DNA of 64,000 nt from Petrolisthes cinctipes (lineage: Eukaryota; Arthropoda; Malacostraca; Decapoda; Porcellanidae): NCBI GenBank assembly GCA_033782935.1, contig JAWQEG010001543.1, positions 62,001 through 126,000 on the forward strand, written 5' to 3'. The notes beneath the pieces were generated by a model. The model was not told where the DNA came from and made no database searches. It saw only the letters and a list, made by a program, of their open reading frames with translations. A program made the position numbers and the translations under genes. The first letter of the stretch is position 1. The number at the start of each line of letters is the position of its first letter. Shown here piece after piece: positions 35,752 through 47,460 of this stretch.

Positions 35752-35849
35752 TACATACATGATATTTGTCAATCTTCTGGTTCTGTTTCCTGGTATGGTT
35801 TGGAGGAATCAAGGCCCATCCACCCACCGACATTCCTATACTCAATTTA

Positions 35850-35889
<40 letters not shown>

Positions 35890-36502
35890 ATGTGTAGCCT
35901 ATCTAAAAGTGTACAGGCGGCGGCAAAAAACGTGTCGCCACATCTGACAAGTCATGAATTAAGTACAGTATTGAAATTATATATAAGATTTACAGGCTTG
36001 TAAACTGAAGAACCAGAAAAATTTATTAATTTGCCCCTTGGGTATTATAATGTTGTATGGTGAATATGTGTGTGTGTGTGATTCTGTATGGTGTGTGTGT
36101 GTGTGTGATTCTGTATGCATGTGTGTGTGTGATTCTGTATGGTGTGTGTGTGTGTGTGTGTGATTCTGTGTGGTGAATGTGTGTGTGATTCTGTATGGTG
36201 AATGTGTGTGATTCTGTATGGTGAATGTGTTTGTGTGTGTGATTCTGTATGGTGAATGTGTTTGTGAGTGTAATTCTGTATTGTGTGTGTGAGTAATTCT
36301 GTATTGTGTGTGTGAGTAATTCTGAATATATGGTGAATATCTGTTCGATTATTATCCTTTCTGTTATCCTTCAAGGAGCCCTGAGTTTTAAGGTGACATG
36401 CACGATTTTTGCCTCCGACTGTACAACGGGTTCATGCCATATCCCAGGAAGGAGTGAGAAGCCTTTGCAAAACTCCGGCACCTGCATGACCTTTCTCTCT
36501 AC

Positions 36503-36564
<62 letters not shown>

Positions 36565-36617
36565 ATTTATGACCTCTCGATTTATGACTTTTCTCTCTGT
36601 TTCCACCCTTAATTTAT

Positions 36618-36690
<73 letters not shown>

Positions 36691-37175
36691 AGCCTTGATA
36701 TAATGACCCAGGGGCGTGGTGAGTGTTGTACGAGGATAATGTTATACTCAGAGTGTGGTTTGAATGTGTGAAAAGTCAAGTGTTTTGTGTTTGTATTGTG
36801 GTTCAGTGTGTGTATGTGGTTACGGAGATATACGAGTACACAAACAAGATATATATACACAGATAAGGACACATTTGCACACAATTATCAAGACACATAA
36901 CACATACACATTATATTATATATGTGCGCGTATGAACACACACGTATATGTAAAAGAAGACACAAGTCACACAGATGGGTGTGTATATATTAGTATACAG
37001 TGTGTGTGTGTTGGAATCTGTGCTGGTCCGTCTGGGTTTGGTATGAAGCGAAGCCATTTGACACACGCACAGGGTCCTGGTTGGGTATATGTGTGAAATA
37101 GTTGAGTTGGTTGTTTGGGATGGCAAGGAAGTTGTGATTATTATTCTGTTTACATAATCTGGCTATATATTCTCC

Positions 37176-37245
<70 letters not shown>
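35850..37245. repeat. Cluster of long (TC)n arrays and a TG minisatellite
   Basis: TC arrays lie at about 35,859-35,888, 36,503-36,562, 36,619-36,688 and 37,179-37,244. From about 36,065 to 36,325 a minisatellite alternates GATTCTGTATGGTG with (TG)n. All long open frames here (poly-SL, poly-RE, poly-TH) are products of simple sequence. Confidence 0.95.
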
Positions 37246-37249
<4 letters not shown>

Positions 37250-37282
37250 AATAATAATAATAATAATTCCCGTCACGATCAT

Positions 37283-37446
37283 TATCATCTTAAGGGAATA
37301 TTCTTTTATTGGTGAATTAGAAGGTCCGCCAAACTAAGCCATAAAAAGATCCCCTATTAGTACCAATGAATACGGCTGTTTTCTGGTATAGTTAGGAGAA
37401 ATCAATAGTCCACCAATTCACCAACAAGAGAATCTCCCCTTAATTA
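37283..37446. mobile_element. Palindromic MITE, intact relative of the 19.1-kb copy
   Basis: Arms are TTAAGGGAATATTCTTTTAT with GGTGAATTAGAAGG, and CACCAACAAGAGAATCTCCC ending CTTAATTAAGG. Confidence 0.7.
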
Positions 37447-37454
37447 AGGACTCT

Positions 37455-37605
37455 GTGATCGTGTATAAAAAATGGAGGCTTCTGAGTCCACCTAACCATG
37501 CCACGAAACAAGCTCCTTCCTTATAGGCTGTGTTTCGTGGCAATATTTGAAGGACTCGTTTACCTCCACTTTTCTGACTACAACACAGGGTCCCTTAATC
37601 TAAGT
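37455..37605. mobile_element. Second palindromic MITE family
   Basis: Contains AAAAATGGAGGCTTCTGAGT, CATGCCACGAAACAAGCTCC and an inverted TGTTTCGTGGCAATATTTGA, then CACAGGGTCCCTTAATC. The related copy is at 22,003-22,175. Confidence 0.55.
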
Positions 37606-37689
37606 AATATGATAATAGGCATGAGAGGAGAGGCCACCTTACCTGACCTATGTTCGGGATGGTAGACTAATATGGGGTCCCTGTATTAC

Positions 37690-38420
37690 TGTTATTGTTA
37701 TTATTCAGTGGCAGAGGTGGCAGGCTTGTGTTGGTGGTGGTGGTAGAGGTAGAGGTGGTAGGTTTGTGTTGTTGGTGGTGGTAAAGGTATAGGAGGTTTG
37801 TGGTCGTGAAAGAGGTAGCAGGATTGTGGTAGTAGTGGTGGAAGAGGTGGCAGATTTATGGTGGTGGTGGAAGTCTTATGGTGATGGGAGAGGAGGCAGG
37901 CTTGTGGTGGTGGCAATCTTATGATGGTAGTGGGAGGATTATGGTGGTGGAAGGCTTGTGGTTGTGGTGATGGGAGATGTAAGAGATGAGTGGTGATCAG
38001 GTGGATAGTACGTGGTGACGTTACATAGTTGTGGTGATGTTAATAACTGTGCTATAAGAACTTGATCAGAGAGAAGCACCACCTTTAACTGTAACTATGT
38101 ATGTGTGTGTGTGTGTGTGCTGACAAGAAGTTAGTTAGAGAAGCAGTGTCACTAACTCCAGCTGTGTGTGTGTGATGACAATTTGCTGTTATGAGAAGGA
38201 CTACCACTAACTCCAGGTCAAATGTGTGTGTGTGTTTGTGCTGACAAGTAGTTAGTTAGAGAAGCACTACCACTAACTCCAGCTATGTGTGTGAGTGTGT
38301 GTGAGAGAGGGCGTGTGCGTGTGTGACTGTGTGTGTTGCAAATCAATTCCTGGTTCACTGGAGAGACTGAGAGAGAGACAGTCACCTGAATCTCTTTCGT
38401 AACTCCAGCCAAATTACAGT
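37690..38420. repeat. GGTGGT-rich and TG-rich low-complexity DNA
   Basis: 37,710-37,980 is built from GGTGGTGG/AGAGGT words. 38,095-38,320 carries three units of GTTAGTTAGAGAAGCA followed by CACTAACTCCAGCT and (GT)n, about 115 bp apart. Confidence 0.8.
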
Positions 38421-39224
38421 ATATAATTAACAGCACACATTTGTTTGTTTTTTCCTCTCTAAAAAACACACCTGCGTTCCACTTCTAGACATACACACTC
38501 ACCATAAATACAGAAAAATACTCGTTCCTTTCTTTTAGCCAAACACAGCAACTCTTAAAAAAAAAGGAAAAAAAACATTCACTTCCAGGTTTTAAAAAAA
38601 AACTTACTTCTAACCAAACACAATTAGGCTACTCTCTTCTAGACATACGCAGTCACTCACTATTGGTACAGAAAAATAACTCGTCCTTTCCTTATTGACA
38701 AACACAGCCACTCTTTTCTAAAATATTCCCTCACTTCCGATAAAATAAAAATCACTCATTTTCTAACCAAACACAATTATTATTATTCTCTTGAAAATGT
38801 ACACAGTCACTCGCTCCTTCCGGTCAAACACAAATTAATGTTTAGTAGGCTATACGGTACATCTCACACCAAGATAAAACATTTAATAGGTTCTCTCCTT
38901 ATAGCCACACATGCCCAGTATTAATTGCCCACTTTCATATAAAAAACACCCAGTCACTCTCAATTAATGAATCAAACACGCACGCTTGTAAAATAAACAC
39001 ATGCAACCACCTCACATTAAACACAGTCCTAATTCTTTCAAAATAAACACAACCATCTCCTTTGTTGTAAGTATTTTCAACAATAAATATTAACTAACTA
39101 CCCACATCATCTAACAGTCCTAATCATTTCAAAATTAACACAAACACTTCATATTTAAACACTGTCCTAGTTAATCCCTTCAAAATGCACACATCAAGCA
39201 CTGTCAAAATCCTTTCAAAATACA

Positions 39225-39425
39225 CACAACCACTTCACTTCAAACGCTGTCATAATCCTTTCAAAATACACACAACCTCATCATATTAAACGCTGTCATA
39301 ATCCTTTCAAAATACACACAACCTCATCATATTAAACGCTGTCATAATCCTTTCAAAATACACACAACCTCATCATATTAAACGCTGTCATAATCCTTTC
39401 AAAATACAAACAACCTCTTCATAAT
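39225..39425. repeat. 46-bp minisatellite
   Basis: Units of AAACGCTGTCATAATCCTTT followed by CAAAATACACACAACCTCAT begin at 39,242, 39,288, 39,334 and 39,380, exactly 46 bp apart, with diverged units on both sides. There are no unique spacers. Confidence 0.92.
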
Positions 39426-40998
39426 AAACACTATATCCTGATCCTTTAATTCATAATAAACATATTCACTCCTTTGATCCAACCATGTAGTATATCACCC
39501 ACTCACAGTACCCAAACAGAGTCATGTAATTGATATGGCAAAATAGTTGCTGATTTGATACAACAAAACAAAGTAACTCGATCATTGATGAAGGCAAATG
39601 AAGAGTAACTCACTTGATGTAGCCAGAGTCATTCCTTTAGGTAGAGTTCATGTTTTCTCACTCTACAACTAAATCATTTCCATGTTTGTAAACGTAAATT
39701 AAGATGCCTTGACAGCTTTACACTCGGAGGAAGTTTTACACTGCCAATGTCAGTCACAGATGCAAACTAGTACAATTATACACTTCATGTGGAGTTGTAC
39801 AGTACTTAATTATTACTTTGGCGACAACTTTGCTTAAATTACTGTACTACTTTTCAAGGCATATGCCCTGGGCTAAAAATGGCGAAATTTATAATACAGT
39901 TTTATATTCTTCAACCAACCAATTAAGGCAACGGGATGTAACATGTACTCGATCACTAATTAATTTAGATCTCATAGTTCGATATATTTCAGTATGGGTC
40001 GTGGCACATTACAATTCACCTTAAACATAATACACAATTTTTCTGCATTGTCTTGTTACCCCAGGACATCATTTATAATATACACAATTACAGGACGTAG
40101 TTTACGAATCATATATTTATTTTTGGCGCCTAATCACGACGTAGAAAATGTCTTATATAATATTTGTCTCTTCGCGAAGCAAAACACCTTCATTTAAAAT
40201 TTTACATTGTCAGTTCACGGTACAAAATAATATCTTTGGATGTTTGATACTGTCCAATAGCAATTCTGCTGGTGGTTTCATTGCTTTCATTGGGTGCTGT
40301 TTCTGTTATTTTTGATGATTCGGACTTGCCAATATTCAAAACTGTACCATACCCGAATGAGATAACACCAGAAATTAAACAAACACACAATTCAGGCCCA
40401 GAGGTTATTTTATTAGTTTCGAAATCATAGGAGTAATGGGGTTTGATTTATTATCAAGACTGTATATTCAATATCTATTTGTAAGTGAATGAGAATTTCC
40501 CACCTGTTGTGTACTTTGCAATTAAACACAAAAATATCGGGTTTTCTGTGACTCTTGGTGTAAATTTCAGATGCTTTTATATATGGAAAGTTTATGGTGG
40601 ATCGGAAAATTAGGATCAAAAGGGGAAATAAGAAGACTGTGTTAGGCCAGAAACACACACACGTAACGGAAGCAGAGTGAAAGATCTAGCTACCGTATTA
40701 AAAATAAATGAAGGAGACAAACAGGCGTATTTAGTGTGACCGAAGTGTAGTGCGAGGTGTAGATCGAGAGCGGGATTAATTCTACCTCCAGCACTGACAG
40801 AAAGCTTGGCAACACTGAACCCTTTACCCTCCACGGAACACAACACCTTCACCCTGTATAGCCTCACCACACCACACCTACCACCGCTTGCACCATTACC
40901 ACCATCACCTTCCACGACCAATACCACATAAACCACTCGCCTATGATCACTACCACTATGCCACCTCCTCTCACTACCACATCTACCACTAGCGGCGC
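39426..40998. other. AT-rich DNA, no gene seen
   Basis: Several frames of 60-106 codons occur but none shows a domain or convincing splice context. A sequence near 40,618-40,655 (AAGAAGACTGTGTTAGGCCA) resembles the DNA just 5' of the bestrophin start codon at about 31,968-31,987. Confidence 0.4.
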
Positions 40999-41668
40999 CA
41001 GTGGTTCTTAACCAGTGGTGCTCGCACCCCTAGGGGGTGCGAGGATAGGCATAATTAAAGCAAATTATATTTTTATATACGCATGTTATTTATTTCTGCA
41101 AAAAAAAAAAAAGTCTTTTTGCTACAGCAGTGTTTTGAGCTGGAGAAAAACCTACACCTAATTTCCTAATGAAGTGCCAACGTTGCAACAGACTCGAGTA
41201 CAGGATACACGTATGTGATTCGGAGGGACGAGTGAGGGAGGACACGTATAGGTGACACAGAGGGAGGGAGGACACGTAGGTGACACAGAGGGAGGGAGGT
41301 TATCGTCACCACCCTCCCGCACCATTAACACACAGTCATCTGCTTGAGTGATTTATGGTTTCCCTGTTTTAATAACTTTTTCTTATTGATACATATACAG
41401 TAGGGTGGAGGATTGGTTGTGAATCATTTCTGATTTTGCTTTCTTCACGTGTATTTAAATGGTCGGTTTATATAACATAAATCATTACTGTAGCGGTGTA
41501 GCCATTACAATACTTTCATGGAATGTATTGTGATGGCTACAAATGTACTTATTAAAACCACGTATTTCAGTTTTAGCATTTTATTTTTTATTTCAGCAAT
41601 CGGGGGGTGCGAGAACTGACTGCTGATTTTAAAGGGGTGCATATATTGAAAAAGGTTAAGAACCACTG
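40999..41668. mobile_element. hAT-like non-autonomous element
   Basis: Bounded by CAGTGGTTCTTAACCAGTGG and an inverted GGTTAAGAACCACTG. Subterminal GCACCCCTAGGGGGTGCGAG and GGGGGGTGCGAGAACTGACT are also inverted relatives. CAGTGGTTCTTAACC ends are typical of hAT elements. The flanking eight bases (AGCGGCGC and CACGGTGA) agree at only four positions, so the target duplication has decayed or is not present. No transposase frame. Confidence 0.78.
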
Positions 41669-43447
41669 CACGGTGACTAACCTATCCTCACCCCCATCAC
41701 TTCCCACCACCATCATCCACTACCACATATACCACTAGCAAATCTCCACCTCTCACCGCCACCACCTCCATCACTACCCATGCACCATCTCCACCCTCAC
41801 CCAACCAAACTCCCGCCCACCTTGCTATATGGACTGCCAGATGGACTCCGACAGGTCCACACACCTACCTAGTTACGCCCACACCTGCACAAGAAGGGGA
41901 AAAGTTGTGATGGATGTGTTGGCAGCCAGGCAGCTGTGTGTGTGGGTTCTGCACCCAGGCAAGTAAATGAAAAAATCCACAATGGATGCAAAGGCCCTCA
42001 AAAATAACTTTAATTCGCTTCCCTCATGGTCACTTAATTGCTTAATTTAGAGCCAACAAACATCGTTACTTCACTTACTTGGAATCAGTGTCGAGGTATG
42101 GTTCTAACTATAATAGGGTCTCTAGACCTACACGATGGTCATGCCACCGGGACGGACAAAACATCGACGGATGGCGGCACTTTTGAGTGTTGTGAGCACG
42201 TACTCAAAAAGTGGTGATAAAGGAGTGTCTCTGGGCCGGTGCAGTAGTGACAGTACACAGGGTCACCGGCAAAGTTTCCAAATAATAAGCCTTCCATCAT
42301 TGCTGGGAACAAGCGCGTGAGTGGTTATGTGTGGCAAGGATCCACTTATGGTGAGTCAGTGACCACGTAACAATTCAGCACTTATAATGCTCAGGGAGGG
42401 TAGGTGATTCAGTTTCTTTAATATCTTTTCTACATGAGCAGTGTTCAAGTACAGCTTCGACAGTACCATACACCTAAATCGTGTATAAAGAGCCCTTAAA
42501 ATTCTTGCATGCAATGTTCACCTTACACGCTTCCATCACCTTCTCACTCTTCCTGCGGAGTCATCTAGGCCAAGGGTTGTCTTATTTTGCTCTCAATCAG
42601 TCACGATACATATTCTCACTCACATCAACACATGAAAGAACTCCTCGACAATGCCTGATGGGATTGTCTAGATTTTTGTCCAGTCACGTCCATGCCTTCC
42701 CAATCACAATGCACCATTGACATCCATCCAACCAAGGTTGCATTATATGCATTATTTACTCTGCAAGTTGCATCCAAACATCCATAATGTTGATTACTCA
42801 TGCCCTCTCAAAACCAACAGCGTCTCATGATATCCATCCATTAAAAAAATGACGGACATGAGATTGGTTGAGGCGGAAGTCACATAAACTGTCCAGTTTT
42901 TATTTTATTTTACTGCTAGCCTACAAAACTACAGTGGATTGCTAGGTCTGTAATTAACGGGGTTTCCGAGATGGAGCTCGTTTCAAGATCAATAAATAAA
43001 ACCTTATGAGAGAGCAATGTTTTTTCTTGTAAAATTTAAGAAAGTTAACTACGAACAATGATACTTGGAAAAGGGAATTGTATAATATTTATATGACAAA
43101 AGAATTCCATAGATAAAGACTAATGTGTAAACTAATTTGAAATAGCTAGGACTGACGGCGCATTATTAGAAATAGGAGAGAGTGATCAATCATATTTATG
43201 TAATGAGAATGCCAATCAGTTTTATCGCGAAGTGTGTTATACAATCAGAAACGAATATAAGAAAATAACTACTACACTACACACACAAAGACTAGAGACA
43301 TTCCATATATTTAGGGGACTTTGTTATCTTGTACTAGAATCCTTTCCATATATTATACTGTACTGTAAATACGTACATGGTGTAGCCAAGCCAAACTGAA
43401 GCCAGTACCAGATACAGATTTCTGGACGCGGGGCCATGCATGTGTAT
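41669..43447. other. No gene recognised
   Basis: CCACCA-rich at 41,690-41,830, then AT-rich. A GC-richer patch around 42,135-42,320 is open in more than one frame on both strands but resembles nothing I recognise. Confidence 0.35.
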
Positions 43448-43650
43448 ATCAGCCAGTGTTGCCAAGTGCACTGGAATTTTGAGATCCACACAGGAAAATT
43501 ATATAAAGATTGTTCAAGAGTAAACAGGGGAATTTCTACTAGATGAAATACCAAAAAGACCGTAAATTTTCAAGAATAAACAGGGAATAATTGAGGTAAA
43601 AAGTAAAATTCTGATGTTGAAGGTGGGGAAATTTCGTCAAACAGACTAGT
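43448..43650 (-). repeat. Uninterrupted copy of the 20.2-kb repeat
   Basis: CAGTGTTGCCAAGTGCACTG at the left, TTATATAAAGATTGTTCAAG and AAATTCTGATGTTGAAGGTG match the 20,221-20,640 repeat in the opposite orientation. Confidence 0.65.
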
Positions 43651-43708
43651 CTATAGCTGTGTCCAGGCTCAGCCTCTTAGGGGGTATCTATACATACAGA
43701 CACATAGA

Positions 43709-43853
43709 AAATGGTATAATACACACGCATAAAAACAGTGGATATTGAGGGTTTACTGTAGCTATGTGTAATTCTCTACATACAGAGACTTAATGTCATT
43801 TAAGGAGGGGAAAATGTTGTCCTTGAATGCTGAGAGGGCAAGAGACCGTCTGG
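43709..43853 (+). pseudogene. Duplicated upstream region and first exon of malate synthase
   Basis: About 145 bp closely match 47,378-47,520: the AAAATGGTATAATACACACG segment, GAGGGTTTACTGTAGCTATG, then an ATG at 43,801 with the first 15 or so codons of malate synthase (KMLSLNAERARDRL is shared). The match stops around 43,850, inside the exon. There the sequence becomes a non-LTR 3' end (WDPHTNNNINKLES). The copy thus has a start codon and 5' flank but no gene body. Confidence 0.7.
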
Positions 43854-44335
43854 GACCCACACACTAACAATAATATCAATAAATTAGAGTCCATACAAAA
43901 CAAAACTGCGAGATGGGCCAGACGTGATTACAGACACACTACATCAATCACTTTGCTTAAACAAGACACAAAACTAGACCCATTGACAACACGAAGACAG
44001 ATACACAGATAACAGATGATAGCCTATACAAAATCACAAACAAGTTAGTTGACAGACAAATACACATATCTACACCCTACAAGTATACGATCCACTAGAA
44101 GCAGCCACAACTTAAAATACCATACATACCAGACAAGCACTGATATATTTAGGCACTCATTCTTTCCCCGCAGCATCCAAGAGTGGAATCATCTCCCATC
44201 TCACGTAGTTAATAGCCCCACTCTTGACACGTTTAGAAATAGGATCACCAATCATTACCTCCCCAATCCTGTTAGTATGCTGCACATGAGCTGCCCTCTG
44301 CGGGACCCACAACTTGAGACCTGGCAACACTGATA
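43850..44335 (+). pseudogene. 3' end of a CR1/Jockey-type retrotransposon
   Basis: Reads WDPHTNNNINKLESIQNKTA followed by RWARRDYRHTTSITLL, then after a frameshift FFPRSIQEWNHLPSHVVN and TLDTFRNRITNHY. This block is typical of the extreme C-terminus of CR1/Jockey-type polyproteins. It is strongly 5'-truncated, as expected of aborted target-primed insertion, and begins within the duplicated malate synthase exon 1. The surrounding flanks were not resolved well enough to call a target duplication. Confidence 0.82.
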
Positions 44336-44793
44336 CTAGGCCAGCTGACTTAGTAACTGGATAAACAAGTTGGTGTAGCCTGGGGCTTGGGGGGAACGGG
44401 GAATTAATGTTGTCTTGGGTTTCACGACAAATGGAAGGTATATAGTAAGAAAATATCGTTATTGATGTGATATAATTATTGCTCTATGCCAAATCATTTA
44501 GGTATTTATTACTGCTAAGGACAACACTTATTTTTTTTTACTATTAACAGTAACTACTATAATACATGTGGAACTATATGGTTACGTTAGGAAATATTAT
44601 TATTCACGTGTTTAATTTTCTCAACAAACAATAATATGTTACTGCTGGGATGAACACTCTATTTTATTTTATTATTATTACCGATAAAACGCATGTGTAA
44701 TTGTACCGAGATATTTAACTGGAATAGTAAAGAAGAGCCAGAAATGGAAGTTGGGTAAATATTTACTGTGTTGCCATACTCTAGGATAGTATT

Positions 44794-45144
44794 GGTAAAT
44801 ATTGAAAGAATTACCGTTATTGCGTACAGGTTTTCTACCTTCATTACCGACTTACTTAGACCATTCTAAGACTATTTCTTCTATGGCATATCCTCTGCAA
44901 ATGCCCCATTTCCAAGATATTAAAATGGGGCATTTTGAAATTAGCCTGACCTGACCTGACCTAACCTAGACCTAGACCACAGCAGACTACCGGGACCTAA
45001 CTTGGGCAAACTACCGGGACTTAACCTGGGCAAACTACCGGGAAATAACCGTGGTAAAGTACAGGAAATGACCGGGGTAAAATACTGGGACCTAGTCGGT
45101 TCTGGCAACACTGCTACAAAATGGTAACTCTTTCAATAAATACC
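44794..45144 (-). mobile_element. TTAGG-MITE copy H
   Basis: Starts GGTAAATATTGAAAGAATTA and ends TTTCAATAAATACC. Complete, about 351 bp. Confidence 0.87.
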
Positions 45145-45957
45145 GAAATTAGTCGGGATCTAACCTGGGCAAACTACCGGGAAATAACCATGGTAAAGTA
45201 CAGGATATGACCGGGGCAAAATACTGGAACCTAGCCGGATCTGGCAACACTGCTACAAAACGGTAATTCTTTCAATAAATACCCATCCGGTTAGGTCCCG
45301 GTAGTCTGCTGCAGTCTAGGTTAGTTCAGGGCAGGTAAGGTCAGGTTAATTCCATTTGTCTTGGAAATGGGGCATTTCTGAGGGAAATACCATAGAAGAA
45401 AATAAGGTATTTATCTAGACTCTTGCTGTTTTGTAGCATTGTTGCCAGATCCGGCTAGGTCCCAGTTGTTGTTGTTGAAGTTCCTCAAGCTGTCTTCCCA
45501 GTAGTTTGCCCAGGTTAGGTCCCGGTAGTCTGCTGTGGTCTAGGTTAGGTTAGGTAAAGTCAGGCTAATTTCAAAATGCCCCATTTGAATATGACCTATC
45601 TTGGAAATGGGGCATTTCCGAAGAATATGCCATAGTAGAAAAGTGTCTTAGAATGGTATAAATTAGTGGGTCAAGAAGGTATAAAGTTGTTGGTAATGAT
45701 GGTGGAAAAAACATCCTAGAGAACGGCAATATACAAAATATTTATCTTGTTTTTCTACCATCATTACCCTCTAATTTATACCATTAAAAAATTATTTTCA
45801 TCTATGACATTGCATATGGGGAATTTGGAAATTAGCCTGACCATACCTAACCTAACCTGGACTGCAGCATACTACTGGGATCTAATCGGGGCAACTACTA
45901 AGACCTAACCGAGTTTGGCGACACTGCTACAGAATGACAATATAGTAAACAAATACC
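45145..45957. mobile_element. Cluster of partial and diverged TTAGG-MITEs
   Basis: In order: the 3' part of a reverse copy (to 45,283); a left-truncated forward copy (45,288-45,404) that stops at AGAAGAAAATAA; a forward copy beginning GGTATTTATC at 45,406; and a diverged reverse copy ending near 45,957. In the third, around 45,467-45,500, a GTTGTTGTTGAAGTTCCTCA stretch replaces the normal sequence. Confidence 0.75.
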
Positions 45958-46065
45958 GGAAGTTACATACCAATTTCCTTCATAATTTTGTTGGTGATTG
46001 TTTTTGGTTTATGAAGTCATAGCCCAGTGTGGCAGTACATTATGACCAGGTTTGATTTACCTTCT

Positions 46066-46160
46066 ATGTTTGCCCAGGTTATGTCCGGTAGTCTGTCCCA
46101 GTCCAGATTAGGTTAGGTTAGGTCAGGTCAGGTAATATCAGACTATCTCTAGACCATATA
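46066..46160 (+). repeat. TTAGG-MITE fragment
   Basis: GCCCAGGTTATGTCCGGTAG, then TTAGGTTAGGTTAGGTCAGG. Both ends are missing. Confidence 0.65.
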
Positions 46161-47377
46161 AATATTAACTATTTAATGTGTTATTTACTTGTTTTACCTC
46201 TCAATCCAGCCTCTTTGGGGTATCAAACATGGCCAAAATGCACTGGAGCATTTATATTTCAACATATAAAAACAGGGAATGATGGATTATCCAAAAAATT
46301 ATTGGAATTTTTTTTTCCATTTCTATGGATCAACTAGAACTTTACCAATTACATGTATGGTTGGCCATATGAATTCTTACACAGGCGCTATTATGGAAAG
46401 ACAGGTAATTATTCTGAAAGTACTGCAATGAATAGTCTACCAAGTGACTCTGTGATTACAAAACATCAAACCTTTTAATAATGTTGTATTGCAGTTATGT
46501 AGTACAGTATTGCACTTTCTATATTTTGTAAGCCCTCAAAAACAACAGCGTGTGTACGAATTCTTGTGGCCAATGATGCAGTATACTTTATATATTTTGG
46601 GGGTGAGGGGGAGGTTGTACAGTACCATTGAGAACTGGGCTATGTTATGGGTATAACCCTATAAGTCAGATTAGATTAGTTCAAACTCCAAGTCAAGTAC
46701 AGTACAATATGCTATTTTGCATGTTTTTCCCCACCCAAAACTCTCAATTTCCCACTCTCCCCCAAGATTGTAGGGATAGGAAACAGGTGGCAATAGTAAC
46801 AAAATCCAGTAGGTTATGTAATTTTCGATGAATCCGACAATCAAAGGAGAAATAATAAATCAATTAATGGCATTCCAAGATAATCCGAAATTGAATAATA
46901 TAAGGTTAATATTTGTAGGCATGATTAATGAGTTATACCATTCATTTATTTACTAATTTATATCCTTTTTATTATATTTATTAATATTTTTGGCGGATAG
47001 TGCAAAGTTGTGCCATCATTGCTATTTATATTTTTTGGCTCAAGGAATCAGAAAAAAATCGAGGCCATTGCACCTAGGATAGACTAAGTAAGATAATGAA
47101 CACATATACAGTATGACTTTTTTTGTTTTTGAGTAAGTCACGAGCCATAATGAATATCCAGGTCTTGTTGAATTTCCGATTTATTTGACATTCTAGTGAA
47201 CTAATTACAACTCTTATCCTGCTTTATATTTGCTGTAGCTCGATTAATACTGGTGTTATGGATGTGTATTGCGCTGATTGTAATAAATCTGTTTACTGTA
47301 CAGTAAACCCTCTTTGTACATTACACACTTATAAACCCAGTGGATAATGAGGGTTTACTGTACACTGATTTATAGAA
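46161..47377. other. Upstream region of malate synthase
   Basis: AT-rich; the promoter should lie in its right end or within 47,378-47,460. A perfect palindrome GTTTACTGTACAGTAAAC lies at about 47,290-47,307. A 28-bp unit containing ATGGATAATGAGGGTTTACT-like sequence occurs twice (about 47,338 and 47,403). No TATA box is obvious. Confidence 0.4.
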
Positions 47378-47460
47378 AATGGTATAATACACACGCATAA
47401 AAACAATGGATAATGAGGGTTTACTGTAGCTATGTGTAATTCTCTACATACAGAGACTTA

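Noticed and set aside
35797..37315. Open frames of poly-Ser-Leu, poly-Arg-Glu or poly-His-Thr
   Set aside because: Pure translations of (TC)n, (GA)n and (TG)n microsatellites.
39225..39425. CRISPR-like regular repeats (46-bp period)
   Set aside because: The units are contiguous with no unique spacers, in a eukaryotic, microsatellite-rich context. It is a minisatellite.
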